From Gammaproteobacteria bacterium (lineage in GTDB: Bacteria; Pseudomonadota; Gammaproteobacteria; Xanthomonadales; Xanthomonadaceae): DNA of 52,583 nucleotides. This document shows, one piece after another, positions 22,193 through 31,939 of the stretch. The stretch spans positions 1 through 52,583 of the forward strand of contig JANXRY010000001.1 of NCBI GenBank assembly GCA_025356635.1, in the 5' to 3' direction. Positions within the stretch are counted from its first letter, which is position 1. Each line of letters starts with the position of its first letter. Under the pieces are notes generated by a model. It was not told the DNA's origin. It was given only the letters and a program-made list of their open reading frames with translations, and ran no database searches. Both the position numbers and the translations under genes were made by a program.

Positions 22193-23227
22193 ATGGCCGC
22201 GATGATGAAGGCGCTGGTCAAGCGCCGCCCCGAGAAGGGCATCTGGATGGAACAAGTGCCGGTGCCAGCGCCGGGCTCGAACGAAGTGTTGATCAAGCTG
22301 GAAAAGACCGCGATCTGCGGTACCGACCTGCATATCTATAAATGGGACGAATGGTCGCAACGGACGATCAAGCCCGGCCTGGTGATCGGCCATGAATTCG
22401 TCGGTCGCATCGTCGAGATGGGTGCGGGCGTCACCGGCTACCAGGTCGGCGACCGCGTATCCGCCGAAGGCCACATCGTTTGCGGCCATTGCCGCAATTG
22501 CCGCGCCGGCCGCCAGCATTTGTGCCCGAATACGGTTGGCATCGGCGTCAACCGCCATGGCGCTTTTGCCGAGTACCTCGTGATGCCGTCCTCGAACCTG
22601 TGGCCGATCCCGGACCAGATTCCGAGCGAACTGGCGGCCTTCTTCGACCCCTACGGCAATGCCGCGCACTGCGCGCTGGAATTCGACGTGATCGGCGAGG
22701 ACGTGCTGATCACCGGCGCCGGCCCGATCGGCATCATCGCCGCCGGTATCTGCAAGCACGTCGGCGCGCGCAACGTGGTGGTCACCGACGTGAATGATTA
22801 TCGGCTCAAGCTCGCCGCCGACATGGGCGCCACCCGCGTGGTCAACGTCTCCAAGCAATCACTGAAGGAAGTCGTGAAAGACCTGCACATGGAAGGCTTC
22901 GACGTGGCGCTGGAGATGTCCGGCAACCCGGCCGCGTTCAACGACATGCTCGACTGCATGTACCACGGCGGCAAGGTCGCCCTGCTCGGCATCCTGCCCA
23001 ACGGCGCCGGCATCAACTGGGATAAGGTGATCTTCAAGGGCCTGACCCTGCATGGCATCTACGGCCGCCGCATGTACGAGACTTGGTACAAGATGACCCA
23101 GATGGTGCTTTCGGGTTTCCCGCTGCAGAAGGTTCTCACCCACCAGGTCCATATCGACGATTTCCAGAAAGGCTTCGACCTGATGGAATCGGGCAATTGC
23201 GGCAAGGTCGTCTGCAGCTGGGGCTGA
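22193..23227 (+). CDS. tdh: L-threonine 3-dehydrogenase
   Basis: Tdh (344 aa) oxidises L-threonine to 2-amino-3-ketobutyrate with NAD+, the first step of threonine degradation to glycine and acetyl-CoA. It is a medium-chain zinc dehydrogenase: catalytic zinc Cys42 and the diagnostic [21 protein letters not shown], the structural-zinc cysteines in [15 protein letters not shown], and the Rossmann motif [11 protein letters not shown] followed by VTDVNDYRL. It matches E. coli Tdh along its full length. The ATG at 22193 (MAAMMKAL) has AGGA 6 bases upstream; homologues usually begin MKAL, four codons later. Kbl, the partner enzyme, is 1 kb downstream but separated by an opposing porin gene. Confidence 0.97.
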   Translation: MAAMMKALVKRRPEKGIWMEQVPVPAPGSNEVLIKLEKTAICGTDLHIYKWDEWSQRTIKPGLVIGHEFVGRIVEMGAGVTGYQVGDRVSAEGHIVCGHCRNCRAGRQHLCPNTVGIGVNRHGAFAEYLVMPSSNLWPIPDQIPSELAAFFDPYGNAAHCALEFDVIGEDVLITGAGPIGIIAAGICKHVGARNVVVTDVNDYRLKLAADMGATRVVNVSKQSLKEVVKDLHMEGFDVALEMSGNPAAFNDMLDCMYHGGKVALLGILPNGAGINWDKVIFKGLTLHGIYGRRMYETWYKMTQMVLSGFPLQKVLTHQVHIDDFQKGFDLMESGNCGKVVCSWG

Positions 23228-23246
23228 GCCGGTTTTCCGTCGCTGC

Positions 23247-23283
23247 AAAAAAAACGGGGCGCCAAGGCGCCCCGCTTCTTTTC
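23247..23283. terminator. Bidirectional intrinsic terminator between tdh and porin gene
   Basis: A run of eight A, then an 8-9 bp GC stem (CGGGGCGCC / GGCGCCCCG), then a T-rich stretch. Read on the minus strand it ends in eight T, a strong terminator for the porin gene; read on the plus strand it ends in CTTCTTTTC, adequate for tdh. Both genes converge on it. Confidence 0.88.
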
Positions 23284-23296
23284 ACGAGGAGTGGGT

Positions 23297-23998
23297 TCAG
23301 CCGCCGAACTTGAAGGTCAGCACGACGCGGTCCGATGCACGCACGTTGTAGCTCGTGTCGTAGAAGTTGAGCGCGGCATTGACGGGGCCGAACTGCCGGC
23401 TGATGCCGATGTTGTAATCGGAATAATCAGCGCCGAAGATCGAATCAAGATTGGTATGGCCGACGCCGGCGTTCAGGCTGAAGTCGTTGGGCAGTGCCCA
23501 GGTACCGGTGAGCTGGGTGTAGAGACTGCTGGTGCCGGAATTGGCCCAGTCGTTGCTATAGGCAACGGTCAAGGCGTAGTTCGACTTGATCGTGAGCTTG
23601 CCGATCAACTCGTTGAAATCCCACTGGCCAACGTCTTCGCCCGAATAATTGTAACGATCGAGCATGACGCTGAGGTTGACGGAATCATTGAGATCTCCCG
23701 CCCAGCCGACATAGGTGTCGTACTCAAGTGCGGTATCAGTGCCGAACTTGACGTTCGACAGCCAGGTGCCAACAAACCAGCCACTGTCTCCAAACGCGTA
23801 ATCCAGGCCACCTTGCAGGGCCGGATCGAAATCAGTCTGGGTGATACCACGGAAAACGTAGTCCGAATTCAGTTCCACATTCCAGGACAGGTTGGAAGCG
23901 GGCGCTTCCGGAGTAGCCGCAGCATCCTGAGCCATCGCCGACATCGGCAGCGCTAAGGCAGCCAGGCATAGGGCGAGCGCAAGTTTGTTCAATCGCAT
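23297..23998 (-). CDS. TorF-family putative porin
   Basis: Protein of 233 aa with a Sec signal peptide (MRLNKLALALCLAALALPMSAMAQ, cleavage after AMA). The mature part matches the TorF putative porin family (TIGR02001): WNVELNSDYVFRGITQTDFDPALQGGLDY near the N-terminus is highly characteristic, followed by repeated amphipathic strands and a short C-terminal strand (VVLTFKFGG). It should form a small outer-membrane barrel. GGAGA lies 7 bases before the ATG at 23998, supporting this start over an in-frame upstream ATG at 24025. It is transcribed against tdh and away from kbl. The transported solute is unknown. Confidence 0.87.
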   Translation of the reverse strand: MRLNKLALALCLAALALPMSAMAQDAAATPEAPASNLSWNVELNSDYVFRGITQTDFDPALQGGLDYAFGDSGWFVGTWLSNVKFGTDTALEYDTYVGWAGDLNDSVNLSVMLDRYNYSGEDVGQWDFNELIGKLTIKSNYALTVAYSNDWANSGTSSLYTQLTGTWALPNDFSLNAGVGHTNLDSIFGADYSDYNIGISRQFGPVNAALNFYDTSYNVRASDRVVLTFKFGG

Positions 23999-24143
23999 GG
24001 AAAGTCTCCGTGTATGGTCATTCAAAGCAAAACAACTTTAGTGAAATGTCGGCCCAGAAGCCGTTCTCGCCGCCATGCTGTTACCCAGCAGGCCGTGGCT
24101 CGAGCGAATTTTTAACATATCTTTCGCCTTCTGTGTCTAATTT

Positions 24144-24173
24144 TTGACGGGTTTCGTCACAAATTAAGATACT
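24144..24173 (+). promoter_or_regulatory. Candidate sigma-70 promoter for kbl
   Basis: TTGACG (24144-24149), an 18-bp spacer and GATACT (24168-24173) lie in the AT-richer 256-bp divergent region between the porin gene and kbl. This would give a leader of about 75 bases. The region shows nothing else I can name. Confidence 0.45.
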
Positions 24174-24254
24174 CATAGGTATGGATCGCCTGTTGAAGCC
24201 TCACGGGCTCGCACTGATGGATAATGCAAGCATCCGCACGACTGAGTCGAAACC

Positions 24255-25451
24255 ATGTCCCAGCCCACCTACAAGCGCTTCCAGACCGAACTCGAAAAAT
24301 TGCACGAACAGAGCTTGTTCAAGGCCGAACGGGTCATGATTTCACCGCAATCGGCGGAGATTGTCTTGGCAGATGGTCGTCGCGTGCTGAACTTCTGTGC
24401 CAACAACTACCTGGGCCTGGCCGACCATCCCGATGTTATCCGGGCCGCCAAGGACGCACTCGACAGCCATGGCTTCGGCATGGCCTCGGTTCGCTTCATT
24501 TGCGGCACCCAGGACCTGCACAAGCGGCTGGAAGCCCGGATCGCGGAATTCTTCGGCACCGAGGACAGCATCCTGTACGCGGCCTGCTTCGACGCCAACG
24601 GTGGCTTGTTCGAACCGCTGCTGGGCGAGGAGGACGCGGTCGTTTCCGATGCCCTGAACCACGCGTCGATCATCGACGGCGTGCGCCTGTGCAAGGCCAA
24701 GCGTTACCGCTACGGCAATGGCGACATGGCCGATCTGGAAGTGCAGCTCAAGGAAGCACGCAGCGCCGGCGTTCGCGACATTCTGATCAGCAGCGACGGC
24801 GTGTTCTCGATGGATGGTTCCATTGCCCCGCTCGACAAGATCACCGCGCTGGCGGCGAAATACGGCGCGCTCGTACATATCGACGAATGCCATGCCACCG
24901 GCTTCCTCGGTGCCACCGGCCGTGGCAGTGCCGAGATCAAGGGCGTGCTGGACAAGATCGACATCTTCACCGGAACGTTGGGCAAGGCGCTCGGTGGCGC
25001 GCTCGGCGGTTTCACTACCGGCAAACGCGAAGTAATCGAACTGCTGCGCCAGCGCTCGCGTCCGTATCTGTTTTCCAATTCGCTGCCGCCACATGTGGTC
25101 GCGGCCGGCATCAAGGTATTCGACATGCTCGCCGGCGCCGACGAGCTGCGCGAACGACTGCAAGAGAACACCCGTTATTTCCGCGAGCAGATGACCGCCG
25201 CCGGCTTCGACCTAAAACCCGGCGCACATCCGATCTGCCCGGTGATGCTGTACGACGCGGTGCTTGCGCAGCAATTCGCCGCCGGCTTGCTGGACGAAGG
25301 CATCTATGCGATCGGATTCTTCTTTCCAGTAGTGGCCAAAGGCCAGGCGCGCATCCGCACCCAGATGAGCGCCGCGCACACGCGCGAACACCTTGATCGC
25401 GCCGTCGCTGCATTCACCAAGGTCGGCAAGCGGCTGGGTGTGATTTCGTGA
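24255..25451 (+). CDS. kbl: Glycine C-acetyltransferase (2-amino-3-ketobutyrate CoA ligase)
   Basis: Kbl (398 aa) is a PLP enzyme of the alpha-oxoamine synthase family. It cleaves 2-amino-3-ketobutyrate with CoA to glycine and acetyl-CoA, completing the threonine route begun by Tdh. Seen: N-terminal ANNYLGLADHP, GTQDLHKRLEARIAEFF, the PLP-contact region HIDECHATGFLGATGRG, and the Schiff-base lysine in TGTLGKALGG at residue 244, the same number as in E. coli. Length is identical to the E. coli enzyme. It ends 20 bp from a convergent pseudouridine synthase gene with no terminator visible between them. Confidence 0.97.
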   Translation: MSQPTYKRFQTELEKLHEQSLFKAERVMISPQSAEIVLADGRRVLNFCANNYLGLADHPDVIRAAKDALDSHGFGMASVRFICGTQDLHKRLEARIAEFFGTEDSILYAACFDANGGLFEPLLGEEDAVVSDALNHASIIDGVRLCKAKRYRYGNGDMADLEVQLKEARSAGVRDILISSDGVFSMDGSIAPLDKITALAAKYGALVHIDECHATGFLGATGRGSAEIKGVLDKIDIFTGTLGKALGGALGGFTTGKREVIELLRQRSRPYLFSNSLPPHVVAAGIKVFDMLAGADELRERLQENTRYFREQMTAAGFDLKPGAHPICPVMLYDAVLAQQFAAGLLDEGIYAIGFFFPVVAKGQARIRTQMSAAHTREHLDRAVAAFTKVGKRLGVIS

Positions 25452-25471
25452 GCGTGGTTCTGTGGGTGGGG

Positions 25472-26239
25472 CTACAAAACCGACAGTGAAGCAATTTCCT
25501 CGTCGTTCAAATCCCGCCATTCCCCCTTGGCCAACTTGCCTAAATGCACCGGCCCGATTGCCACCCGGATCAGACGCAACACCGAGATGTCGAAGGCTGC
25601 GAGCAATCGCCGGATCTGCCGATTGCGGCCTTCGTCGAGCACGATTTCCAGCCATGAGTGTTTTTCTCCAGCCCGGATGACGCGCAGAGACTTCGCCATC
25701 AGCGTTTCGTCCTCTTGCAGAACGCCCCTCCGCAAAGATTCCAACAACGCGTCGTCGGGAATCCGGTCGATCTGCACGTGGTAAGTCTTGCTCGGCCCGG
25801 TCGCCGGATCGGTAATGCCTGCGGCCCAGGCCGGGTCGTTGCAGAACAGCAGCAGGCCTTCGCTGGCTTTGTCCAAGCGCCCTACCGGCGCCAGCCAGGG
25901 CAGGCCGGCGCCATCGAAACAACGATAGACCGTGTCCCGGCCTTGCTCGTCGTGCGTACTGGTAACCAGAGCGCGCGGCTTGTTGAGCATCAAGCAACGG
26001 AACGAGGGCACGGAAACGATTGCCTCCGCCGCAATGCCCTGCCCGATCACCTCGACTTTGTCCAAACCCATGCGTACGGGAAACTCGGGGTCGAGCACGA
26101 CTTTCCCATTCACCGTAACGCGCCCTTCACGCACCCAATTCGCGGCCTGTGTGCGCGAGGCCAGGCCGAGCTTTGAAAGCACGCGGGCCACGCCGTGACG
26201 TGGTGGTAGTGAAGCTTTCGGTTTGTCCCGGGAGTGCAT
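25472..26239 (-). CDS. RsuA-family pseudouridine synthase
   Basis: Protein of 255 aa with an N-terminal S4 RNA-binding domain (about 17-60, RVLSKLGLASRTQAANWVREGRV) and an RsuA/RluB/RluE-type catalytic domain. The active-site motif GRLDKASEGLLLF is at 120-132, with Asp123 as the conserved catalytic aspartate; SKTYHVQI and EGRNRQIRRLLAA are further family motifs. It isomerises uridine in an rRNA; which site (RsuA, RluB, RluE or RluF type) cannot be told by eye. I chose the ATG at 26239; an in-frame ATG at 26278 would add 13 residues and would almost touch the divergent desaturase region. Confidence 0.88.
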   Translation of the reverse strand: MHSRDKPKASLPPRHGVARVLSKLGLASRTQAANWVREGRVTVNGKVVLDPEFPVRMGLDKVEVIGQGIAAEAIVSVPSFRCLMLNKPRALVTSTHDEQGRDTVYRCFDGAGLPWLAPVGRLDKASEGLLLFCNDPAWAAGITDPATGPSKTYHVQIDRIPDDALLESLRRGVLQEDETLMAKSLRVIRAGEKHSWLEIVLDEGRNRQIRRLLAAFDISVLRLIRVAIGPVHLGKLAKGEWRDLNDEEIASLSVL

Positions 26240-26329
26240 CCGGTTAGGATCTCGCAGCGTAGTGTTTATCGCCAGCATCGAACGATGCCAGCGCCCGGTT
26301 CACCTTGCCATCACTGCTGCGACAAGACC

Positions 26330-27286
26330 ATGACCGCCATGACCGAGACAAGCAACGCATCCGAGACTCCCTTTCAACGAAGTGCCCTCTCGTCTGTCTT
26401 CCGCTGGTTCGACACCAGCCAAGGCGCGGCCATCGATCCGGCGCGTCTTGATCGCATCGACTGGCTCCGCGTGCTGCCCTTCATCGGCCTGCACCTGGCC
26501 TGCCTGGCGGTATTTGCCGTTGGCTTCTCATGGTTTGCTTTGGCAGTTGCGCTGCTCCTCTATGCCCTGCGGATGTTTGCGATCACCGGTTTCTACCATC
26601 GCTATTTTTCCCACAAGGCGTTCAAGACCACGCGGCTATTGCAATTCGTGTTCGCGCTCGTCGGCGCCGCCAGCGTGCAGCGCGGTCCCTTGTGGTGGGC
26701 CGCGCACCACCGCCATCATCATCGTCATGCCGACACCGAGCACGACATCCATTCGCCCCGGCACGGGTTCTGGCGCAGCCATATGGGCTGGTTCCTGACG
26801 CCACGCAGTTTCGCCACCAACCGCGAGGCGATCAAGGACTTGGTTCGCTACCCGGAGCTGCGCCTGCTCGATCGCTTCGACATCCTGGTGCCCATCCTGC
26901 TGGCGGTCCTGCTGTTCCTGGGTGGCGGCTGGCTTCAGCGGCATGCGCCGGGCCTTGGCACCAATGGGCCACAACTGCTTGTCTGGGGATTCTTCATCTC
27001 GACCGTCGTGCTGTTCCACGTCACGGTGACGATCAACTCGCTGGCGCATCGCTGGGGCAACCGACGCTTCGCCACCCGCGACGACAGCCGCAACAACTGG
27101 CTGCTCGCGTTACTGACTTTCGGCGAGGGCTGGCACAACAACCACCACCACTTCCCGGGTTCGGCACGCCAGGGTTTCGTCTGGTGGGAAATCGATTTTA
27201 CCTATTACGCCTTGCGCACATTGTCCGTGTTCGGCCTGGTCTGGGATCTCAAAACGGTGCCGATAATGCTGCGGCGTCTGCCATGA
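26330..27286 (+). CDS. Fatty acyl desaturase, first gene of lipid operon
   Basis: Membrane desaturase of 318 aa, of the acyl-CoA/lipid delta-9 type (fatty acid desaturase superfamily). The three histidine boxes that bind the di-iron centre are intact: HRYFSH (90-95), HRHHHRH (127-133), and HNNHHHFPGS (269-278). About four membrane helices flank the boxes (50-85, 105-118, 185-201, 218-238). It probably introduces a cis double bond into saturated acyl chains, making the substrate used by the methyltransferases downstream. The ATG at 26330 is favoured, with another ATG at 26339. Its stop overlaps the FAD-oxidoreductase start (ATGA, 4 nt). Confidence 0.9.
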   Translation: MTAMTETSNASETPFQRSALSSVFRWFDTSQGAAIDPARLDRIDWLRVLPFIGLHLACLAVFAVGFSWFALAVALLLYALRMFAITGFYHRYFSHKAFKTTRLLQFVFALVGAASVQRGPLWWAAHHRHHHRHADTEHDIHSPRHGFWRSHMGWFLTPRSFATNREAIKDLVRYPELRLLDRFDILVPILLAVLLFLGGGWLQRHAPGLGTNGPQLLVWGFFISTVVLFHVTVTINSLAHRWGNRRFATRDDSRNNWLLALLTFGEGWHNNHHHFPGSARQGFVWWEIDFTYYALRTLSVFGLVWDLKTVPIMLRRLP

Positions 27287-28524
27287 AAATCGCAGTCGTC
27301 GGCAGCGGCATCGCCGGGCTCGGCGCCGCCTGGTTGTTGGGTCGCGACCACGAAGTCGTGATCTACGAAAAAGAAGATCGGCTCGGTGGCCACACGCACA
27401 CGCATCAGGTGCGACAGGGCGCACGCGACTACGCAATCGACAGCGGCTTCATTGTGCACAACCCCGGGAACTATCCGCTACTGACCCGAATGCTGGCCGA
27501 ACTCGGCGTTGCCTCGCAGCCCACAACCATGGGTTTCTCGGTGCAGGATGCGCGCAACGGGCTCGAATACAACGCCACCAACCTCAATGCGCTGTTCTGC
27601 CAGCGCCGCAACCTGCTATCGCCACGCTTCTTGCGCATGGTGGGCGAAATCCTGCGCTTCTATCGCGAGTGCGGCGTGCTACTTAGCGAAGCTGGCGATG
27701 GCCAGACACTTGGCGTCTATCTGCGCGATCACGATTATTCGACACTATTCATCGAGGACCATTTGATTCCGATGGCGTCGGCGCTGTGGTCGTCGCCCTC
27801 GGCGAGCATCCTGGAATTCCCGGCGAAATATCTGGTGCGCTTCATGGACAACCACCACATGCTGAGCGTGAACCAGCGTCCGCAGTGGTGTGTCGTGCAG
27901 GGCGGTTCATCGAGCTACATCGCGGCGATGCAAACGCACTGGAACGTCGAGGCGCGATTGTCTTCGGGTGTGCGCAATGTTCGCCGCGAGGCTGATAGTG
28001 TGCTCGTGCAAACGCACGCAGGCGAGGATCGTTTTGATCAGGTCGTGCTGGCCTGCCATAGCGATCAGGCGCTGGCACTGCTGGCCGATGCCAGTTCGCC
28101 GGAGCGCGAGATCCTCGACGCGATCCGTTATCAGGACAACGAGACGGTGCTGCATACCGATGCGCGATTGCTGCCGAAACGACGCCAGGCCTGGGCAGCC
28201 TGGAATGCCTATGTGCCGGCGGCGCCGGAAGACGCCTGCACGGTCAGCTATTGCATGAACCTGCTGCAATCCATCGAATCGCCCGAGCCGTTCGTGGTCA
28301 CGCTCAATCGCAGTCATGACATCGCCGCCGACAAAATTATTGCGAGCATGCATTACCAACACCCGGTCTACAGCCATGCCAGCGTTGCCGCACAAGCCCG
28401 CCGCAGCGAGATCAACGGCGTGAACCGTACCTGGTATGCCGGCGCCTATTGGGGCTTCGGTTTCCATGAAGATGGCCTGCGCAGCGGCGTTGAAGTGGCG
28501 CAAGCACTGGGCGTTCAGTGGTGA
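27283..28524 (+). CDS. FAD-dependent amine-oxidase-like oxidoreductase
   Basis: Protein of 413 aa, related to predicted NAD/FAD-binding proteins of COG2907. The FAD-binding Rossmann motif [14 protein letters not shown] begins at residue 7, followed by the acidic [14 protein letters not shown] that binds the ribose. Characteristic features follow: [19 protein letters not shown], the [16 protein letters not shown] region and C-terminal [16 protein letters not shown]. In bacteria, relatives always sit with DUF1365 and a cyclopropane-synthase homologue; in Rhodobacter such a set is linked, to my knowledge, to methylated or furan fatty acids and singlet-oxygen stress. A role in oxidising or desaturating a methylated acyl chain is an inference. 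It overlaps both neighbours by 4 nt. Confidence 0.9.
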   Translation: MKIAVVGSGIAGLGAAWLLGRDHEVVIYEKEDRLGGHTHTHQVRQGARDYAIDSGFIVHNPGNYPLLTRMLAELGVASQPTTMGFSVQDARNGLEYNATNLNALFCQRRNLLSPRFLRMVGEILRFYRECGVLLSEAGDGQTLGVYLRDHDYSTLFIEDHLIPMASALWSSPSASILEFPAKYLVRFMDNHHMLSVNQRPQWCVVQGGSSSYIAAMQTHWNVEARLSSGVRNVRREADSVLVQTHAGEDRFDQVVLACHSDQALALLADASSPEREILDAIRYQDNETVLHTDARLLPKRRQAWAAWNAYVPAAPEDACTVSYCMNLLQSIESPEPFVVTLNRSHDIAADKIIASMHYQHPVYSHASVAAQARRSEINGVNRTWYAGAYWGFGFHEDGLRSGVEVAQALGVQW

Positions 28525-29315
28525 GTACGCCGGCCTTCAAGAGCGCGATATACGAAGGCTGGGTGCGGCATCGCCGGTTCTCGCCCAAGCCGCACGACTT
28601 CCGCTATCGCGTGTTCCAGCTCTATGTTGATCTCGCCGAACTCGACCAACTATTCCGCGGCCGCTGGTTCTGGTCGTTGAACCGCAGCAACCTCGCGCAA
28701 TTCCGCCGCCGCGATTACTTCGGCGATCCGGCGGTTCCGCTTGAACAAGCCCTGCGCGATCACATCGAAGCAGAACTCGGGCGGCGTCCATCCGGGCCGA
28801 TCCGCTTGCTTAGCCATGGCCGCTATTTCGGCGTAACCATGAACCCGGTGAGTTTCTATTACGGCTTCGCCGAAGACGGCGAAACCCTGGATTGGGTCCT
28901 CGCCGAGATCACCAACACGCCCTGGGGCGAACGCCACGCCTACCTGATGACGGCCGCCGAGGCCGAGCAACATGGGCGCGCGCTGCATTGGCGTTTCGAC
29001 AAGCACTTTCACGTTTCGCCGTTCATCGCAATGGCTCGCCGTTATCGCTGGGCCTTCACACCGCCCGGGGCAGACTTGCACGTGCAGATGGACGTTCTGA
29101 AGAGCGAAGATCGCGAGTTCGACGCCACCCTCACGCTCGAGCGCAGACCCTGGACACCGGGCACGCTGGCCTCTTGCCTCACGCGCTATCCCTGGCTCAC
29201 CGCCAAGATTGCGCTCGCCATCTATTGGCAGGCCGCGCGACTGTGGCTCAAACGCGTCCCGTTCCAAGCGCATCCGAACACCCAGCCGCCACCTTCCATC
29301 CGGAGTGACCCATGA
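28521..29315 (+). CDS. DUF1365 family protein
   Basis: Protein of 264 aa in DUF1365 (COG3496), found almost always between an FAD oxidoreductase and a cyclopropane-synthase-like gene. Family hallmarks seen: [23 protein letters not shown] at the N-terminus, [20 protein letters not shown] at about 95-114, [14 protein letters not shown] at about 128-141, and KHFHVSPFI. No transmembrane helix is clear except a weakly hydrophobic patch near 230-245. Starts with GTG at 28521, overlapping the previous stop (GTGA); a second GTG is one codon upstream. The biochemical role is not known; linkage implies lipid modification. Confidence 0.9.
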   Translation: MSTPAFKSAIYEGWVRHRRFSPKPHDFRYRVFQLYVDLAELDQLFRGRWFWSLNRSNLAQFRRRDYFGDPAVPLEQALRDHIEAELGRRPSGPIRLLSHGRYFGVTMNPVSFYYGFAEDGETLDWVLAEITNTPWGERHAYLMTAAEAEQHGRALHWRFDKHFHVSPFIAMARRYRWAFTPPGADLHVQMDVLKSEDREFDATLTLERRPWTPGTLASCLTRYPWLTAKIALAIYWQAARLWLKRVPFQAHPNTQPPPSIRSDP

Positions 29316-30595
29316 GCAGCCCAGCACAGTCACTGAACACCAGCCGCTTCGAGTCGGCCGGATACGGTGCGTTCGACCGCTTCCTGCGCACGCGCTTGCT
29401 GGAGCGTCTCGGACAATTGAGCGGCGGCACACTGACGGTGCTTGATGCCCATGGCAGCCATCGCCTCGGGGAAAGTTCCGGGGCCGATCCCCTGCAGATC
29501 AACTTGCGCGTGCACTCACCTGGCTTCTATCGCGCGGCGGCGAGCCATGGCTCGGTCGGCGCGGGTGAATCGTACATGGCCGGCGAATGGGATTGCGATG
29601 ATCTGGTCGGCCTGGTGCGCTTGCTGGTTCGCAATCGCGACCTGCTTGATGGCGTGGAGGGCGGGCTGGCGAAATTCGGCGGCATCGCGCTGAAGGCATG
29701 GCATTCGCTGCGCCGGAACACCCGGCTCGGCAGCCGCGAAAACATCGCCGCGCATTATGACCTCGGCAACGATTTGTTCCGGCTTTTCCTCGATGAAAAC
29801 CTGATGTATTCGTCGGCGATCTTCGCCAATGCCAGCGACACCCTGGAATCCGCATCGCTGCGCAAACTCGACCGCATTTGCCAGAAACTCGAACTGAAGG
29901 CGTCCGACCATCTGGTCGAGATCGGTACCGGCTGGGGCGGCATGGCCCTGCACGCGGCGCGCAACTACGGCTGTCGCGTCACTACGACCACCATTTCGAA
30001 AGAGCAACACGCGCTGGCCAGCGAACGGATCGCTGCCGTCGGCCTCGGCGATCGCGTCACCGTTTTGTTGCAGGATTATCGTGACCTCGCCGGCCAGTAC
30101 GACAAGCTGGTTTCGATCGAGATGATCGAGGCTATCGGCCACCAATACCTCGACACCTATTTCGTGCAGTGCGCCACCCTGCTCAAGCCCGATGGCCTGG
30201 CATTGATCCAGGCGATCACCATCGAAGACCACCGCTACCAACAGGCGCTGGCTTCTGTGGATTTCATCCAGCGGCATATTTTCCCCGGCAGCTTCATTCC
30301 CTGCGTCACCGCGATGACGGAATCGGCCGCGCGGGCCGGAAAGTTGCGACTGCTCAACCTGGAAGATATCGGCCCCAGTTACGCACTCACCTTGAATCAC
30401 TGGCGGCAGCGCTTCTTCGCAAACATCGAGCAGGTGCGGGCACTCGGCTACGACGAACGCTTCGTGCGGATGTGGGAGTTCTATCTGTGCTATTGCGAAG
30501 GCGGCTTCATCGAGCGTTCGATCAGCGATGTGCACCTGTTATTCGGCCGCTCCGGCAATCGCAGAGGCCAGTATCTTCCCGCCAGGGTGGCCTAA
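29312..30595 (+). CDS. Cyclopropane-fatty-acyl-phospholipid synthase family methyltransferase (first)
   Basis: SAM-dependent methyltransferase of 427 aa with the full two-domain layout of CFA synthases: an N-terminal domain with [31 protein letters not shown] (about 60-90) and the catalytic domain from about 140. Seen: [26 protein letters not shown]-binding VEIGTGWGG (202-210), the [10 protein letters not shown] motif (268-277), and YCEGGF near the C-terminus. It should transfer a methyl(ene) group to the double bond of an unsaturated phospholipid acyl chain at the membrane surface. The product could be a cyclopropane or a methylated or methylene chain; the family cannot tell these apart. It overlaps DUF1365 by 4 nt and is followed after 4 nt by DUF2878. 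Confidence 0.93.
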   Translation: MSSPAQSLNTSRFESAGYGAFDRFLRTRLLERLGQLSGGTLTVLDAHGSHRLGESSGADPLQINLRVHSPGFYRAAASHGSVGAGESYMAGEWDCDDLVGLVRLLVRNRDLLDGVEGGLAKFGGIALKAWHSLRRNTRLGSRENIAAHYDLGNDLFRLFLDENLMYSSAIFANASDTLESASLRKLDRICQKLELKASDHLVEIGTGWGGMALHAARNYGCRVTTTTISKEQHALASERIAAVGLGDRVTVLLQDYRDLAGQYDKLVSIEMIEAIGHQYLDTYFVQCATLLKPDGLALIQAITIEDHRYQQALASVDFIQRHIFPGSFIPCVTAMTESAARAGKLRLLNLEDIGPSYALTLNHWRQRFFANIEQVRALGYDERFVRMWEFYLCYCEGGFIERSISDVHLLFGRSGNRRGQYLPARVA

Positions 30596-30599
30596 GCCG

Positions 30600-31139
30600 A
30601 TGTGGTCCAAACTCGCCAATGCGGTTGGTTACCAATGCGTGTGGTTCTGCTGCGTGGCCGGCGCCGGGTCGGCGCATGCCTGGCTCGGGCCCTTGGCGGC
30701 CACGCTGTTTGCGGTGCTGATGATCGCTTACGGTGGCAAGGCACGTAGCGACTTGCGCATGATGACAGTGGCCGTACCGCTCGGTTTCGCCTTCGACAGC
30801 GTGCTCGCGGCTTCCGGTTGCCTGCACTACGCCGAGGCGTGGCCTTCGACCGTGTTGGCTCCGGCCTGGATCGGAGCGTTGTGGCTGGGCTTCGCATTGA
30901 CCTTGAATCATTCCCTGGCCTTCCTGCGACAGAAACCAATGTTGTCCGCCGCACTGGGGCTGATCGGCGGCCCGCTCGCGTATTTTTCCGCAGAACGCGG
31001 CTTCCATGCCGTGGTCATCATGACGCCACGACTGCCAGCGTTGCTCGTGCTTGCCATCGGCTGGGCCATCTTGGTGCCGTTGCTGTTTTGCCTGGATAAA
31101 AAAATCAACTCGCCTACAGCTGCAGGAGTGGTGGCATGA
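30600..31139 (+). CDS. DUF2878 family membrane protein
   Basis: Small membrane protein of 179 aa with four to five hydrophobic helices (about 10-45, 55-75, 80-105, 115-135, 148-168). It matches the DUF2878 family by its pattern and location: proteins of this size occur between a cyclopropane synthase and a DUF1295 gene. The segment LAPAWIGALWLGFALTLNHSLAFL is typical. Function is unknown; the position implies work on membrane lipids. The ATG at 30600 leaves 4 nt after the previous stop, and its own stop overlaps DUF1295 (ATGA). Confidence 0.82.
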   Translation: MWSKLANAVGYQCVWFCCVAGAGSAHAWLGPLAATLFAVLMIAYGGKARSDLRMMTVAVPLGFAFDSVLAASGCLHYAEAWPSTVLAPAWIGALWLGFALTLNHSLAFLRQKPMLSAALGLIGGPLAYFSAERGFHAVVIMTPRLPALLVLAIGWAILVPLLFCLDKKINSPTAAGVVA

Positions 31140-31921
31140 CCTTCACCGCGTTCGAATTGCTCGGCATGATCTGGTTGGTATCGGCGATCGGAATGGCGAT
31201 CGTCTGGGCGGTGTCGATGCGCGTCAACAACATCGGTTATGTCGATGTCGCCTGGGCCGGGCTGATGGCGGTGGCCGCCCTGTTGGCCGGTGCATTCGGC
31301 AGCGGCTCGGAACTGCCGAGGACTCTGGTTGCGTTGATGGGCAGTGTCTGGGGCACGCGCCTGTGCCTGCACTTGCTGGTGCGCGTCCTGCACGAAACTG
31401 AAGACGGGCGTTACCAATCGCTGCGCGCGACCTGGGGCAGCAGTGCCTGGAAATTCTTCGTGTTTTTCCAGATGCAGGCGGTGGTGGTCACACTATTTTC
31501 GGCACCGTTCCTGGCGGCGGCCAGCCGTCATGACAATCGGCTTGATGGCTTGGTGGTGTCGTCCGCACTTATCTGGTTACTGGCAGTGACTGGCGAGAGC
31601 CTGGCTGACTGTCAGCTCGCGCGCTTTCGCGCCGATCCCTCGAATCGCGGCAAAACCTGCCGGGTCGGATGTTGGTCGTGGTCACGGCATCCGAATTATT
31701 TCTTCGAATGGCTGCACTGGTTCGCCTATGCATTGCTGGCAGTGGGTACGTCGTGGTTCTGGATCAGTCTGGCGGGACCGATCCTGATGTTCGCCTTCCT
31801 GTATCGCGTCAGCGGCATTCCATGGACGGAAGCGCAGTCGCTACGCACGCGTGGCGACGACTACCGCCGCTACCAGCGCGAGGTCAGTGCGTTCTTCCCG
31901 CTACCGCCGCGTCATTCTTGA
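31136..31921 (+). CDS. DUF1295 family membrane reductase-like protein
   Basis: Membrane protein of 261 aa in DUF1295 (steroid 5-alpha-reductase / isoprenylcysteine-methyltransferase superfamily). About six helices are visible. The conserved C-terminal motif WSRHPNYFFEWLHWFAYALLA followed by DYRRYQREVSAFFP is the cofactor-binding element of this fold, seen also in sterol reductases that use NADPH. Family knowledge suggests reduction of a double bond in a lipid, but bacterial members of this group are not characterised to my knowledge. It starts inside the DUF2878 stop codon and is followed after 18 nt by the second methyltransferase. Confidence 0.88.
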   Translation: MTFTAFELLGMIWLVSAIGMAIVWAVSMRVNNIGYVDVAWAGLMAVAALLAGAFGSGSELPRTLVALMGSVWGTRLCLHLLVRVLHETEDGRYQSLRATWGSSAWKFFVFFQMQAVVVTLFSAPFLAAASRHDNRLDGLVVSSALIWLLAVTGESLADCQLARFRADPSNRGKTCRVGCWSWSRHPNYFFEWLHWFAYALLAVGTSWFWISLAGPILMFAFLYRVSGIPWTEAQSLRTRGDDYRRYQREVSAFFPLPPRHS

Positions 31922-31939
31922 TTTTCAACGGAGCCCGAA

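Noticed and set aside
24224-25396. Plus-strand frame of 390 aa overlapping kbl
   Set aside because: It is an Arg-rich frame-shifted reading of kbl; the true frame has the PLP lysine at the expected residue 244.
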